Below, one piece after another: positions 44,047-52,716 of a stretch of 64,000 nucleotides of DNA (the stretch's first letter is position 1; each line of letters begins with the position of its first letter). The DNA is taken from the NCBI RefSeq assembly GCF_000092065.1, contig NC_009363.1, forward strand, positions 186,001-250,000, written 5' to 3'. The notes beneath the pieces are model-generated. The model did not search any database, was not told where the DNA came from, and saw only the letters and a program-made list of their open reading frames with translations. A program made the position numbers and the translations under genes. The DNA comes from Ostreococcus lucimarinus CCE9901. Lineage: Eukaryota > Chlorophyta > Mamiellophyceae > Mamiellales > Bathycoccaceae.

Positions 44047-45129
44047 TTAATCGAGCTTAAAACCGGGGATCGGGGCGTACAAGAAGGGCTCGCGGGCGAG
44101 CGGCATGCCGAGGAGCGCGAAGACGCCGCCGGCGGCGGCGCCGACGAGAATGATCGTGACGCCCCATTGCACGCCCTTGCGCACGAATTGAGCGACGACC
44201 TCGGGATCGTTTTCGTTGGCGGTCGCGTTCGTCGTCGTGAGCTGACGCCGGACGTCGATACCGAGAAGCTTGCGCTCGGCGGCTCTCGCCGTTTGCTCGC
44301 TCGCTCGACTCGTCAACGCCAGGGCGTTAAATTCGATACCCTTCTCGGCGCGCATCGCGCGCAACACTCTAGCCACGCTCGCTCGCGTTTCGACGACGGC
44401 CCATTTTGCGATTTCGCTCTTCGAGCCAAACTTCTTCGACGCGTACGTCGCCCCCTCCAACGCGACGTACGCGAATTCCGCGCCGTCGCCGCCCTCGAGC
44501 GCGAACGCCCGCGCCCCCTCCTCGAAACACCGCAACTCTCGCTCGACGTACCCTTTCGCCCGACCGAGCGCATCGACGTCGCTCTTCTTCAAAACTTTCA
44601 AGTCGTCGCTCCCGAAGCACGCCTCACGATCGAACAACGCCTTCGTCTTCGCGCGTTCGCACCCGTCGCCTTCGCCGTCGGCGATCGCCTTCGCCGCGTT
44701 CGACAATCCCACCGCACCTTCGACCCGCACCTCCCGCCGCGTCACCCCTGGCACGTCCCAAACATCTGCACCGCCATCCGCCACGATCGCGTCGTGCGCG
44801 AACGTCAAGAACCTTCCCTTTCTCGTCCCCGCGCCGTCGCTCGAGCGTCGCGCCGCGAACCAAATCTTCTCCTCGTCCACCGTCGCCCGCACGACGTCGT
44901 CGCGCGCCGAGACGCCCTCCGCGACGAGTCCGAGCGACGCGCGCGCGATGACGGCGAGCTCATCGAGCGTGATCGCGCGCTTCATCGCGTCGTCGCCCGT
45001 CGAGAGCCATCCATCGGTCGTGGCGTCGAAAAACGTCCCGGCGGTCTCGCGCGTCGCGCGCGCGACGTCGCAGCGCGCGACGAGCGCGACGAGCGCGATC
45101 AGCGTCGCGGCGACGCGCGCGCGAGGCAT
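44047..45129 (-). CDS. Type I membrane protein, unrecognised
   Basis: 360 residues. An N-terminal signal peptide is clear (MPRARVAATLIALVALVARC, ending in VARATRE). The lumenal part shows TFFDATTDGWLSTG and a Ser/Ala-rich helical middle; one membrane helix lies near the C terminus (WGVTIILVGAAAGGVFALLG) followed by a short tail ending FLYAPIPGFKLD. This layout, with a tail ending in K-x-D, recalls plant DUF7794 proteins and the ATP6AP2/Voa1 V-ATPase accessory proteins, but the match is weak. The ATG at 45129 is the one next to the signal peptide; the longer frame to 46170 is antisense to VPS18. Divergent from VPS18 by 88 bp. Confidence 0.72.
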   Translation of the reverse strand: MPRARVAATLIALVALVARCDVARATRETAGTFFDATTDGWLSTGDDAMKRAITLDELAVIARASLGLVAEGVSARDDVVRATVDEEKIWFAARRSSDGAGTRKGRFLTFAHDAIVADGGADVWDVPGVTRREVRVEGAVGLSNAAKAIADGEGDGCERAKTKALFDREACFGSDDLKVLKKSDVDALGRAKGYVERELRCFEEGARAFALEGGDGAEFAYVALEGATYASKKFGSKSEIAKWAVVETRASVARVLRAMRAEKGIEFNALALTSRASEQTARAAERKLLGIDVRRQLTTTNATANENDPEVVAQFVRKGVQWGVTIILVGAAAGGVFALLGMPLAREPFLYAPIPGFKLD

Positions 45130-45217
45130 GGCGACGTTCGACCGACGCGCGCGCGCGGCGTCGCGGTTTGACGATAGATTCCGCGATTCACGACACTCAT
45201 CCGCGCGCGGTCGCGCG

Positions 45218-48200
45218 ATGTCGCGTCCGTTACCCGCGGGTGCGGCGCTGTTGGACGATCCAAACGCCAGGGCGTCGTTCGACGCGTTCGCGCGCCGCGA
45301 CGGGGTCGCGCGCGATGAAGAAACAGACGAAAACGCGCGCGATGTTGATTTGGATGCATCGGCGTCGCGGCCGAAATTCGCGGCGCTGAACGTCGGCGCG
45401 ACGTTGATGACGCCCGGAGTGGAGTCGGATGATGTGGACGATCGCTTAAAGGCGTTCGTGTTGGGTGGGGGTTCGAACGGGCGCGCAGTCGTGAGCGACG
45501 GCGGCGGCGGCGCGTTCGTCGGGCGGTTGGGCGACGGCGCGCGCGACGGCGTCGATGACGACGCGATCGCGCGGAAGATCTCGAGCGAAAACGCGGAAAC
45601 GTCGACGAGCTTGATCGTCGTGGACGATTGGTGCGGCGAACACTGCGTGATCGGGGTGATGGGTCGAGGCGACGGCGCCGGGGACGGGGCGCGATATTGG
45701 CGGCGAGGTTGGGCGGCGGCGCGGCCGCTCGCGGGTTTGCGTGGCGTGCACTGCACGTGCGCGACGTTCGTCAAGGGGAAAGACGGCGACAACGATGGGG
45801 CAAGGATCCTCTTGGGCTCGAGCGATGGGCGCGTGTTCGACGTGCGCGTGGACGCAGCGGACACGCGACGGTTTGAAAAATCGTGCGAAGTGGCGTTAGA
45901 GTTGCGAGACGGGAAAGCCATCACGGGAGTGTGCGCGACGAAAGATCGCGCGAGCGATGGTAGTGAAAGGTTCGGGGCACTGATTACGACGCCGTCGAAA
46001 TTGTACGCGTTCGTGGGGTCGTATTCATTAGAGTCCGTGCTCGCCATGGCACGCGCCCGACCGAGCGGTTTCGAGGCGGCGGTTGAGATGCCCGTGGAGA
46101 GCGATAGGAGTAAGCTGTGCGTGTGGCGAAAGCGGCGATCATCAACGCCTGATCGCATGGCGTGGCTCACCGGGGCTGGGGTTTATCGCGGGAAGCTGAA
46201 TTTCAAAGTCGACGACGCTTCAAGCGTGTTGGAGCAACACGGCGCGCTCCCCTTTCCAAAACTAGAAGACGACGAATCGGGGAACGACGCCCCGATTTCG
46301 CTTGCGATGACGGAGCATCACATTTTATTGCTATACTCGACGCGTTTGGTGGCCATGAATTCAATCACGGGAGATGTGGAAGGGACGATTAAACTACCCC
46401 TAGGTGGCGCGTCGACATTCGCTTTCACCGATCCTGCGACGTCTGTTCCGTACGCGGCGAACGCAGAGAATTTGCTACAAATCGTCGTTACAAACGAAGA
46501 TGCAAACATGTGGCGAGTGTACTGCGACCAAAATGATTACGACCAAGCGATTACGGCGTGCAAGTCTGATTTACAGCGGCAGTTCGTGTACACTGCTCGA
46601 GCAGAACGCGCGTTGAAATTGAAACGCTTCGACGAAGCCGCGACGGCGTTTGCCAACGCCGGCATCGCGCACGCAATCGAAACGATCGCAAAAACGTTCG
46701 TTGACTTGAACGCAAAAGACGCACTGTATGCGTACATGGAAGGGCGGTTACGCGGCTTACCGCAAGACGATGCGGCACGACGTTTGATCATCGCCATGTG
46801 GTTGCTTGAGGAGTACGTCAAGATTGCGAGCTTCTCTCGCAACGAGGCGAACGACTTCAAGGTTCGAGAGTTTTTGCGAGAAAATTTCGAGAGCCTGGAC
46901 GAACGGGAAGCGTTGCGAATTTTAAGCGAAGCTGGTCGTATCGATGACGAAATTTACTTTGCCGAACTGTGCGGTGATTACGACAGGGTATTGGATCATT
47001 TCATGCAAATCGGCGACGCGAGAAAAACTTTAGAAATCGCGGCTTCGCCTAAAGTACCGCGTTCAACGTTGAATCGAGTGTTGCCGACACTCATTAAGGC
47101 ACTGCCAAAAGACTCGATCGATTTCATGCTATCACGCCCGAAGACGGATGACGATGTGAAAATTATAGAGGCTTTGGCTCGCGACGATGCGTCCTACGCG
47201 GCGTCAGAGACGAGTGAATCGCTGGCTGCATACTTGACGAGATATTTAGAGTCCATCACGGCGAAACCGGACGGCGCAGCTCGCGGCGACGCCACGGTGC
47301 ACGATCTTCTGCTCGATGTGTACATCAAACAGCTAGAATCCTCACCCACCGTGGTGGCAACGTTGAACAAGTACATACTCGACGCCGTGGATGAAAGCAC
47401 TAATGCGCCGTACTACGACGTACATTATGCGATTCGTATGTGCGAAAAACATGGCGCACATCGAAGCGCTGTGTACGCATACTGTGTATCTCGGGATTTT
47501 GACATGGCCATGCACGTCGCGTTGACGACGCTTCAAGATGTGGAGTTGGCAAAAACCGTGACGAAAAAAGCCGCCGAGTCGAAATCAGATGATCCAAACG
47601 AAGACGAAATCACGCAGAAAAAACTGTGGATTGAGATTGCAAAGTGGTCGATTCGCAAGTCTGGTGCACTGGACAAGGCAATGGCATCGATGGACGAAGA
47701 CGAAAAGCGCACCGCGATTCGCAGCGCGCTGAGCTTTTTGAATGAAACCAACGGCGCGTTGCGTGTGGAGGACATTCTTCCTCTCCTTCCCGACTTCACC
47801 ATCATCGACGACGTGAAGGACTTGGTGCTGCAGTCTCTCACAGAGCATCGAACGGAGATCGAACAATTGAAAGAAGGCCTAGAAGAGATCACCGCCTTCA
47901 CGCAAGACGTCCAGGACGATATCGAGGAGATGGAACAGAAAACCATCGTCATCTCCAAGGATACGAAGTGCTTTGAATGCGGCAAGCCTGTGGTGCGTTT
48001 GCGTCTGATGGAGACGGCGGATGATCCAAACTTACTCGCCCCTTTCTATGTCTTTCCGTGCGAGATGGCGTATCACACTGAGTGCCTACTCCGACGCACG
48101 CTACCTCTCATGCTCATCGATCAACGCAAACGAGCGTTGGCGCTCATGCGTGCGCTCAAGGTGCCGCTCCCGCGACGGCTCAAGCCCGAGACAAAGTTTT

Positions 48201-48514
48201 GGGGCGCGCCGCCGAAATCTGCCACCGGTCTCACCACCGCCGAAGCCGTGAGTGAGCTCGAAGACATCTTATGCGCAGACTGCCCAGATTGTGGCGCGCA
48301 CGATTTACGTCTCATAAACCTCCCAATCTTGACACCAGAAGAGGAAGCCTTGGACGAGGAACTCGTGCGTTTGCTCCCGCCCGAGTGGTTCGAGCCCATG
48401 CACGCAGCCATCAACATGAACGACCCCGCGGAGACGTACCTGACCATGGAAGATTTCAAAAAAATAGATCTCGGCGAGGGATGGCCCGATCACGACTTCT
48501 TCCGCACGTTTTAG
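45218..48514 (+). CDS. VPS18 (Pep3), HOPS/CORVET core subunit
   Basis: 1098 residues. VPS18 has an N-terminal beta-propeller, an alpha-solenoid with clathrin-repeat helices and a C-terminal RING, and acts in endosome-to-vacuole tethering and fusion. Seen here: propeller blades such as ILLGSSDGRVFDVRVD; the solenoid with LYAYMEGRLRGLPQDDAARR and FLRENFESLDEREALRILSE; and the RING/zinc part with CFECGKPVVRLRL (about residue 917), VFPCEMAYHTECLLRR and CADCPDCGAHDLRLI (about 1018). The ATG at 45218 (MSRPLPAGA) was selected because the upstream frame is antisense to the neighbour gene. Confidence 0.92.
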   Translation: MSRPLPAGAALLDDPNARASFDAFARRDGVARDEETDENARDVDLDASASRPKFAALNVGATLMTPGVESDDVDDRLKAFVLGGGSNGRAVVSDGGGGAFVGRLGDGARDGVDDDAIARKISSENAETSTSLIVVDDWCGEHCVIGVMGRGDGAGDGARYWRRGWAAARPLAGLRGVHCTCATFVKGKDGDNDGARILLGSSDGRVFDVRVDAADTRRFEKSCEVALELRDGKAITGVCATKDRASDGSERFGALITTPSKLYAFVGSYSLESVLAMARARPSGFEAAVEMPVESDRSKLCVWRKRRSSTPDRMAWLTGAGVYRGKLNFKVDDASSVLEQHGALPFPKLEDDESGNDAPISLAMTEHHILLLYSTRLVAMNSITGDVEGTIKLPLGGASTFAFTDPATSVPYAANAENLLQIVVTNEDANMWRVYCDQNDYDQAITACKSDLQRQFVYTARAERALKLKRFDEAATAFANAGIAHAIETIAKTFVDLNAKDALYAYMEGRLRGLPQDDAARRLIIAMWLLEEYVKIASFSRNEANDFKVREFLRENFESLDEREALRILSEAGRIDDEIYFAELCGDYDRVLDHFMQIGDARKTLEIAASPKVPRSTLNRVLPTLIKALPKDSIDFMLSRPKTDDDVKIIEALARDDASYAASETSESLAAYLTRYLESITAKPDGAARGDATVHDLLLDVYIKQLESSPTVVATLNKYILDAVDESTNAPYYDVHYAIRMCEKHGAHRSAVYAYCVSRDFDMAMHVALTTLQDVELAKTVTKKAAESKSDDPNEDEITQKKLWIEIAKWSIRKSGALDKAMASMDEDEKRTAIRSALSFLNETNGALRVEDILPLLPDFTIIDDVKDLVLQSLTEHRTEIEQLKEGLEEITAFTQDVQDDIEEMEQKTIVISKDTKCFECGKPVVRLRLMETADDPNLLAPFYVFPCEMAYHTECLLRRTLPLMLIDQRKRALALMRALKVPLPRRLKPETKFWGAPPKSATGLTTAEAVSELEDILCADCPDCGAHDLRLINLPILTPEEEALDEELVRLLPPEWFEPMHAAINMNDPAETYLTMEDFKKIDLGEGWPDHDFFRTF

Positions 48515-48598
48515 AATTTTAGACATCCATGTTGAAATCGACGGAGCCGTCGCTTATCCACAGCCCGTGCGCGCGCAGAGTCTCCACAGCGCGACGTG

Positions 48599-49876
48599 AT
48601 GCATCGCGCCCTCGCTCGAACTTCTCTGCGGGTATCGCGTCACGACTTAACGACATCAATCTCCAGTCCCGCGTCGCACGCGCGTCGTCGCGCGATGCCC
48701 GCGCTGTCGTCCCGAGCCGACGCCGACTCGAAATCTGTCCCCACCGGGTCGCGAGAGCCACACTTTCGGTTCGGTTTGCTCGCCGACATACAGTACTGCG
48801 ACGGCGACGACCGCAAAAACATCACCGGAACGCAAATGCGGAGGTACAGGAACACGCTGAACGTCGCGGAACGGGCGGTGGAGTATTTTAACACGCACGA
48901 GTGTGACTTTTTGGTGCACAACGGAGACATCACCGACCACCAGTGCGCGTTTGATTTCGCGAGCGATGATTTTAAGCCCATCGAGCGCGGAAGAGAGGAT
49001 TTAGGGGCGGTGATGCGGATATTGAGCCGAGCGAAGTGCGCGGAGTGGTTGTTCACGGTTGGGAATCACGAGCTGTATAATTTTACGCGAGAGGAGTTGC
49101 GCCAAGGCGTGGCGAGTCCTGGGAATTCGTTGAATTTGAAATGCTCGAACGCGGATGGGGAGTTTTATTACTCCTTCAAAGCCGGACCGGGATGGCGAGT
49201 GATGGTGCTGGATCCGTACGCGGTGAGTATTTATCGCAAAGGTCGCCAGCAAGGGCTGTGCGAGGAAGCGGTGGAGCTGTTGCGCAAGCACAACCCAAAC
49301 GTCGACTTGTTCGTCAAGGAAAATCCAGACGTGATAGAGACCGAACGCATGAGCGGGACTTTTCCGTACTTCAAAGACATCGAGGGGCTGGCTGGGCGAT
49401 GGGTGCCGTTTAACGGAGGATTGGGGAAAGAGCAAATCGCCTGGGCTCGCGAGACGATTCGCGCCGCGAGCGCCGCAGACGAAAAGGTATTAATCTTCTC
49501 TCACTTGCTCATCCACCCGCACTCCACGGCGAAAAGATCGGGCAAGACTTTGATGTGGGACTACGACGAAATTTTAGAAATTATCGAGGCCGAGGAAACG
49601 CGAGGGTGCGTGAAGTGCGTAGTCTCCGGCCACCAACACGAAGGCACAAAGTGGCAGTGCGAGAAAACGGGCGTGCATTACATCGGCATGGAGAGCCCGA
49701 TGCTAGCCATGGACGTGTCCCCGGGACCATTTGCCATCGTTGAAGTCTTCGATGATGAAATTGTATTCAAAGGGTACGGGCGAAACGAGGACTCGCTCTT
49801 ATTCCCTTTCGATCCAGAAGAACCACCGACGGAGCCGTTGTTGTGCAGTCTTCGTGTGAATTCGCATGATCCTTAG
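48599..49876 (+). CDS. ADPRM-like Mn-dependent ADP-ribose/CDP-alcohol diphosphatase
   Basis: 425 residues. Calcineurin-fold motifs in ADPRM form: FGLLADIQYCDGDDRKNITG, VHNGDITDHQ, TVGNHELYNF, IFSHLLIHPHS and VVSGHQHEGTKW. Family enzymes cleave ADP-ribose, CDP-choline and similar nucleotide diphosphates. The N-terminal about 35 residues (TSLRVSRHDLTTSISS, ASHARRRAM) could be a mitochondrial or plastid leader; MPALSS at 48695 is an alternative start. The ATG at 48599 is used, since the codon before it is GTG. It converges on MsrA, with the MsrA 3' UTR in the 188-bp gap. Confidence 0.88.
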   Translation: MHRALARTSLRVSRHDLTTSISSPASHARRRAMPALSSRADADSKSVPTGSREPHFRFGLLADIQYCDGDDRKNITGTQMRRYRNTLNVAERAVEYFNTHECDFLVHNGDITDHQCAFDFASDDFKPIERGREDLGAVMRILSRAKCAEWLFTVGNHELYNFTREELRQGVASPGNSLNLKCSNADGEFYYSFKAGPGWRVMVLDPYAVSIYRKGRQQGLCEEAVELLRKHNPNVDLFVKENPDVIETERMSGTFPYFKDIEGLAGRWVPFNGGLGKEQIAWARETIRAASAADEKVLIFSHLLIHPHSTAKRSGKTLMWDYDEILEIIEAEETRGCVKCVVSGHQHEGTKWQCEKTGVHYIGMESPMLAMDVSPGPFAIVEVFDDEIVFKGYGRNEDSLLFPFDPEEPPTEPLLCSLRVNSHDP

Positions 49877-49958
49877 AGCGCCCATCACACCACGTGTTGT
49901 ATTACTTTTACAATCCTTGTTAGTCATATTCTGTCGCTTTGCGATCGTCGCGCGCTTT

Positions 49959-50009
49959 CATCGGACGAAATCTCAGACGCAATGGCGTCTTTTGCGATTT
50001 CGTCGTCAC
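49959..50009 (-). promoter_or_regulatory. SECIS element (type II layout) in the MsrA 3' UTR
   Basis: On the minus strand, 56 nt after the MsrA stop: GTGA core at 50009-50006, then a perfect 9-bp helix GACGAAATC (50004-49996) with GATTTCGTC (49972-49964), and the 3' core GATG at 49962-49959. The apex has an unpaired A-run (GCAAAA) and a second 5-bp stem, GACGC with GCGTC, around a CATT loop, giving the two-stem apex of type II SECIS. This is the signal eukaryotes need to decode UGA as selenocysteine, and its position matches the in-frame TGA of the gene upstream. Confidence 0.88.
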
Positions 50010-50064
50010 GCGCGCGCGGACGTCGCTGCGCGAAAACAAATCTACTACTTTGACGCGACGAAAA

Positions 50065-50673
50065 TCACCACCCGAAACGCGACACGCGCGGTTTATTGTA
50101 GTACTTTTGATGGTACTCTTCGGCATCCCACCACGGTGTCGCTAAAGAGACCTCCGGCGGGTAGATATCGGTGAAGAACTTTCGCTGCACTTGCTTCTCG
50201 CGCGCTTCCTTGGACGCCACCGCTTTTTCGTACTGCTCGGGCGTCTGCGCCCAAATAGCGCTCTTATACTGCGCTTTGCTTTCGTACGTGGGTTGATGCT
50301 CGCTCCAAAACTGTTCCAACAGCTTATCGAAGCTCGTCGTCGCCGCGTCGTACGCCACGTAATACCCCTCCGTGTGCCCGGTTCCTCCGGCACACACCGC
50401 TGAATACGTCGGGAAATCGCTCTCGCCTCCTGTGTACCCGACCCTGACGTTCTTCACGCCCTTGAGCGCGCTGAACGAGGCGTCGGGCCCCCAAAATCAC
50501 CCAGAGGCGAAGACGGCGAGTTGGCAATTTTCCGGGACGACGAAACCATCGCCGCGGTCGGTGCGCCGCGCGTCCTTGCTCGCGGGCATCGCGGCGAGCG
50601 CGCGGACGTTTCTTTTGTTCGCGGACGCGCGCGAGGGAGCGGCGACGCGCGCGGTCGCGACGGCAGCGCGCAT
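50065..50673 (-). CDS. Peptide methionine sulfoxide reductase A, selenocysteine form
   Basis: 202 residues including selenocysteine, read through an in-frame TGA at 50497-50499 (residue 59). The catalytic motif GCFWG of MsrA appears here as G-(TGA)-FWG: LAVFASG before it and FWGPDASFSALKGVKNVRV after it, with no frame change. Downstream are VGYTGGESDFPTYSAVCAGG and TGHTEGY, all typical of MsrA, which reduces methionine-S-sulfoxide. No resolving Cys follows the AVCAGG cysteine, as in other Sec-type MsrA. The N terminus (MRAAVATARVAAPSRASANK) looks like a plastid or mitochondrial leader. Simple gene callers would split it at TGA. A SECIS lies in the 3' UTR. The final stop is also TGA. Confidence 0.92.
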
Positions 50674-50705
50674 CGGGACGCGCGTCCCGGTGTGACGTGG
50701 CCGCA

Positions 50706-50743
50706 CAGATTTCGACCGCGCGGGCGCGCGCGGTCGAAATCTG
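50706..50743. repeat. 17-bp perfect inverted repeat just upstream of MsrA
   Basis: CAGATTTCGACCGCGCG and its exact reverse complement around a 4-bp centre (GGCG), 33 bp before the MsrA ATG. It may be a binding site for a dimeric regulator or, if transcribed, a stable 5' UTR hairpin. There is no gene in the surrounding 172-bp spacer. Confidence 0.75.
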
Positions 50744-50845
50744 AGGCGCACACCGGCGCGACGCGACGCGCGCGCGAGACGAAAGCTAGAGATATGATGA
50801 GTAAAAATATTAATCTCGCGCGCGACGACGACGGCGAGCGCGCGA

Positions 50846-51400
50846 TCAGCGCAGGATGACCAGAGACCAATCCGGGAACTTTGCGTTCCAGTATCGAACG
50901 CCCATCTGCGCGAGCGTTCGCGAGTTATCGTCAAACTTCTTCCCCGCGTACGCCAAGCGCACGAGCCCCGGCATGACTCCAGTTTTATCCGCGATGAGCT
51001 TTTTCACCTCGTTCACGCGCGTGGTGTCCGAGACGTCGATCCAGAACGGCCCTCCGTACTCGCAGTCGACGTGCAGCATGCTCGTGACGAGCAGACGCAG
51101 CGTCTTCGGCGGCTTTCTCATCGCCGCCACTTTCGCGTCGATGAAGCTCCCGAGCGGAATCCCTTTCGCCACGGCCTCGGCTTTATCCTTCAAGTATTCC
51201 TCGCGCGTCGGATCGTACATGGGCGTCCACTCCGAGCTCACCCCTCCCTCCCCGCGCGTCGCCGGCGCGTACCTCTCATCCTCCTCGTACCACGGGTACC
51301 CACCGTTCGGCGGGATCGTCGCCGTCGCCCCCGACCCCCCGGTCCCGGGCGCGTTGTTATACTTTGAAAACGCGAGGTCCGAGCTTCGATACGTCGGCAT
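50846..51400 (-). CDS. Ubiquitin-like-fold protein, unrecognised
   Basis: 184 residues. The C-terminal 75 residues read as a ubiquitin-like domain: FWIDVSDTTRVNEVKKLIAD, KTGVMPGLVRLAYAGKKFDD, NSRTLAQMGVRYWNAKF and a final WSLVILR with no diglycine, so it is not a conjugatable modifier. The N-terminal part is Pro/Gly/Tyr-rich (NGGYPWYEEDERYAPATR) and followed by a helix (EEYLKDKAEAVAKGIPLG). It is probably an adaptor protein. The ATG at 51400 is the first; the divergent plastid hydrolase starts 181 bp away. Confidence 0.75.
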   Translation of the reverse strand: MPTYRSSDLAFSKYNNAPGTGGSGATATIPPNGGYPWYEEDERYAPATRGEGGVSSEWTPMYDPTREEYLKDKAEAVAKGIPLGSFIDAKVAAMRKPPKTLRLLVTSMLHVDCEYGGPFWIDVSDTTRVNEVKKLIADKTGVMPGLVRLAYAGKKFDDNSRTLAQMGVRYWNAKFPDWSLVILR

Positions 51401-51581
51401 CGCGTCCGTCCGCGTCGTCCTGTGCCGTTTTTCGCGGCCGTTTTTCTCGAGAGATCCAAACCGTTTTTTATCTGACGCGACCGCGCGAGGCGACGTCGCG
51501 CGAGTGGATAAGGCGCCTCACCGCGCCGCGCGCGCGCGCGACGCGCGCGGAGGCGCCGAAAAGCTAGGACCGCGCTCGAGA

Positions 51582-52628
51582 ATGACGCGCGCGTCGATCT
51601 GTCGCGCGGTGCCCGCGCGCGCCGCGCGCGCGGCGCCGCGCGCGCGCGCGAACGCGCGACGTGCGGGACGCATCGCGACGACGACGCGCGCGGCGTCGAC
51701 GACGGACTTCCCGAGCTTCTTCCCGCCCGAAGTGCGCGAACTCGAGGAACCGGCGGCGATCGCGATGGCGCGGCGGTGCCGATCGGTGTCGGTGGACGTC
51801 CCGGGGCGGGCGAAGGCGGTGCTGACGTCGTGCGCGGGCGACGCGGGGCCGGCGGGGAGCGACGCGGCGCCGTTCGTGCTGCTGCACGGATTCGATTCGT
51901 CGTGTTTGGAGTACAGAAGGTTGTTTCCGAAGCTCGCGGCGAAGGCGGAGACGTGGGCGGTCGATTTGTTGGGCTGGGGGTTCACGGACGCGCAGGATGG
52001 AGGGATCGGGGATTACTCGCCCGAGGCGAAGCGAGCGCACTTGTACGCGTTTTGGAAGGCGAACGTCGGGCGGCCGATGGTGCTGTGCGGTGCCTCGCTC
52101 GGGGGAGCCGCGGCGATAGATTTCGCGACGAATCATCCGGAGGCGGTCGAGAAGCTCGTGTTGATCGACGCGCAAGGTTTCATCGAAGGTCTCGGGCCGA
52201 TGGGCGCGTTGCCGCGGCCGGTGGCGAAGATGGGCGTGAACATTTTGCGCACGACGGCTTTGCGCAACGCGGCGAATCAAATGGCGTATTACGACAAAGC
52301 GACGTTCGCTACCGATGATGCGCTTCGCGTCGGGCGCTTGCACACGTTTGCGCCGCAGTGGTGCGACGCGACTTTGTCGTTCATGCAATCCGGCGGGTTC
52401 AAGGTGAGAAACTCCATCGCGAAGGTGCCGATGGAGACGCTCGTGTTGTGGGGTCGTGAAGACAAAATCTTGGAGCCCAGCTATGCTGAAAAGTTCATGA
52501 AGGAGCTACCGAACGCACGATTGGTGTGGGTCGAAAAGTGCGGGCACGTCGCGCACTTGGAGCAACCCGAGTTCATGTGCCAGACGCTTTGGGATTTCGC
52601 GGGAAAGACGAGCGCGGCGACGGCGTAG
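51582..52628 (+). CDS. Alpha/beta hydrolase, plastid-type leader
   Basis: 348 residues. The first 40 residues are Arg/Ala-rich without acids, typical of an algal plastid transit peptide. The hydrolase fold has FVLLHGFDSSCLEYRRLFP (oxyanion region), DLLGWGFTD, the nucleophile elbow VLCGASLGGAA, the acid in LVLWGREDKILEP and the His in VEKCGHVAHLEQPE. This set is close to plant AB-hydrolase-1 proteins of chloroplasts. Substrate unknown. The ATG at 51582 (MTRASICRAV) begins the leader; the frame is open far upstream but antisense to the ubiquitin-like gene. It converges on the secreted repeat protein. Confidence 0.83.
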   Translation: MTRASICRAVPARAARAAPRARANARRAGRIATTTRAASTTDFPSFFPPEVRELEEPAAIAMARRCRSVSVDVPGRAKAVLTSCAGDAGPAGSDAAPFVLLHGFDSSCLEYRRLFPKLAAKAETWAVDLLGWGFTDAQDGGIGDYSPEAKRAHLYAFWKANVGRPMVLCGASLGGAAAIDFATNHPEAVEKLVLIDAQGFIEGLGPMGALPRPVAKMGVNILRTTALRNAANQMAYYDKATFATDDALRVGRLHTFAPQWCDATLSFMQSGGFKVRNSIAKVPMETLVLWGREDKILEPSYAEKFMKELPNARLVWVEKCGHVAHLEQPEFMCQTLWDFAGKTSAATA

Positions 52629-52716
52629 AACTGAAATTTCCATAAATTGCGTTGAAATATATATTGCATCAGATCGTTAGTGCATAAACGCTTTTCTTAT
52701 TCGAATTAAAGTCGAA

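Noticed and set aside
44270-45217. Long plus-strand open frame upstream of VPS18 (Ser/Arg-rich)
   Set aside because: It is antisense to the signal-peptide protein at 44047-45129, low complexity, and the VPS18 N terminus begins at the ATG at 45218.
50497-50934. Stand-alone 145-aa frame ending at the TGA of MsrA
   Set aside because: It is the 5' half of the selenoprotein plus upstream non-coding sequence; the TGA is read as Sec.
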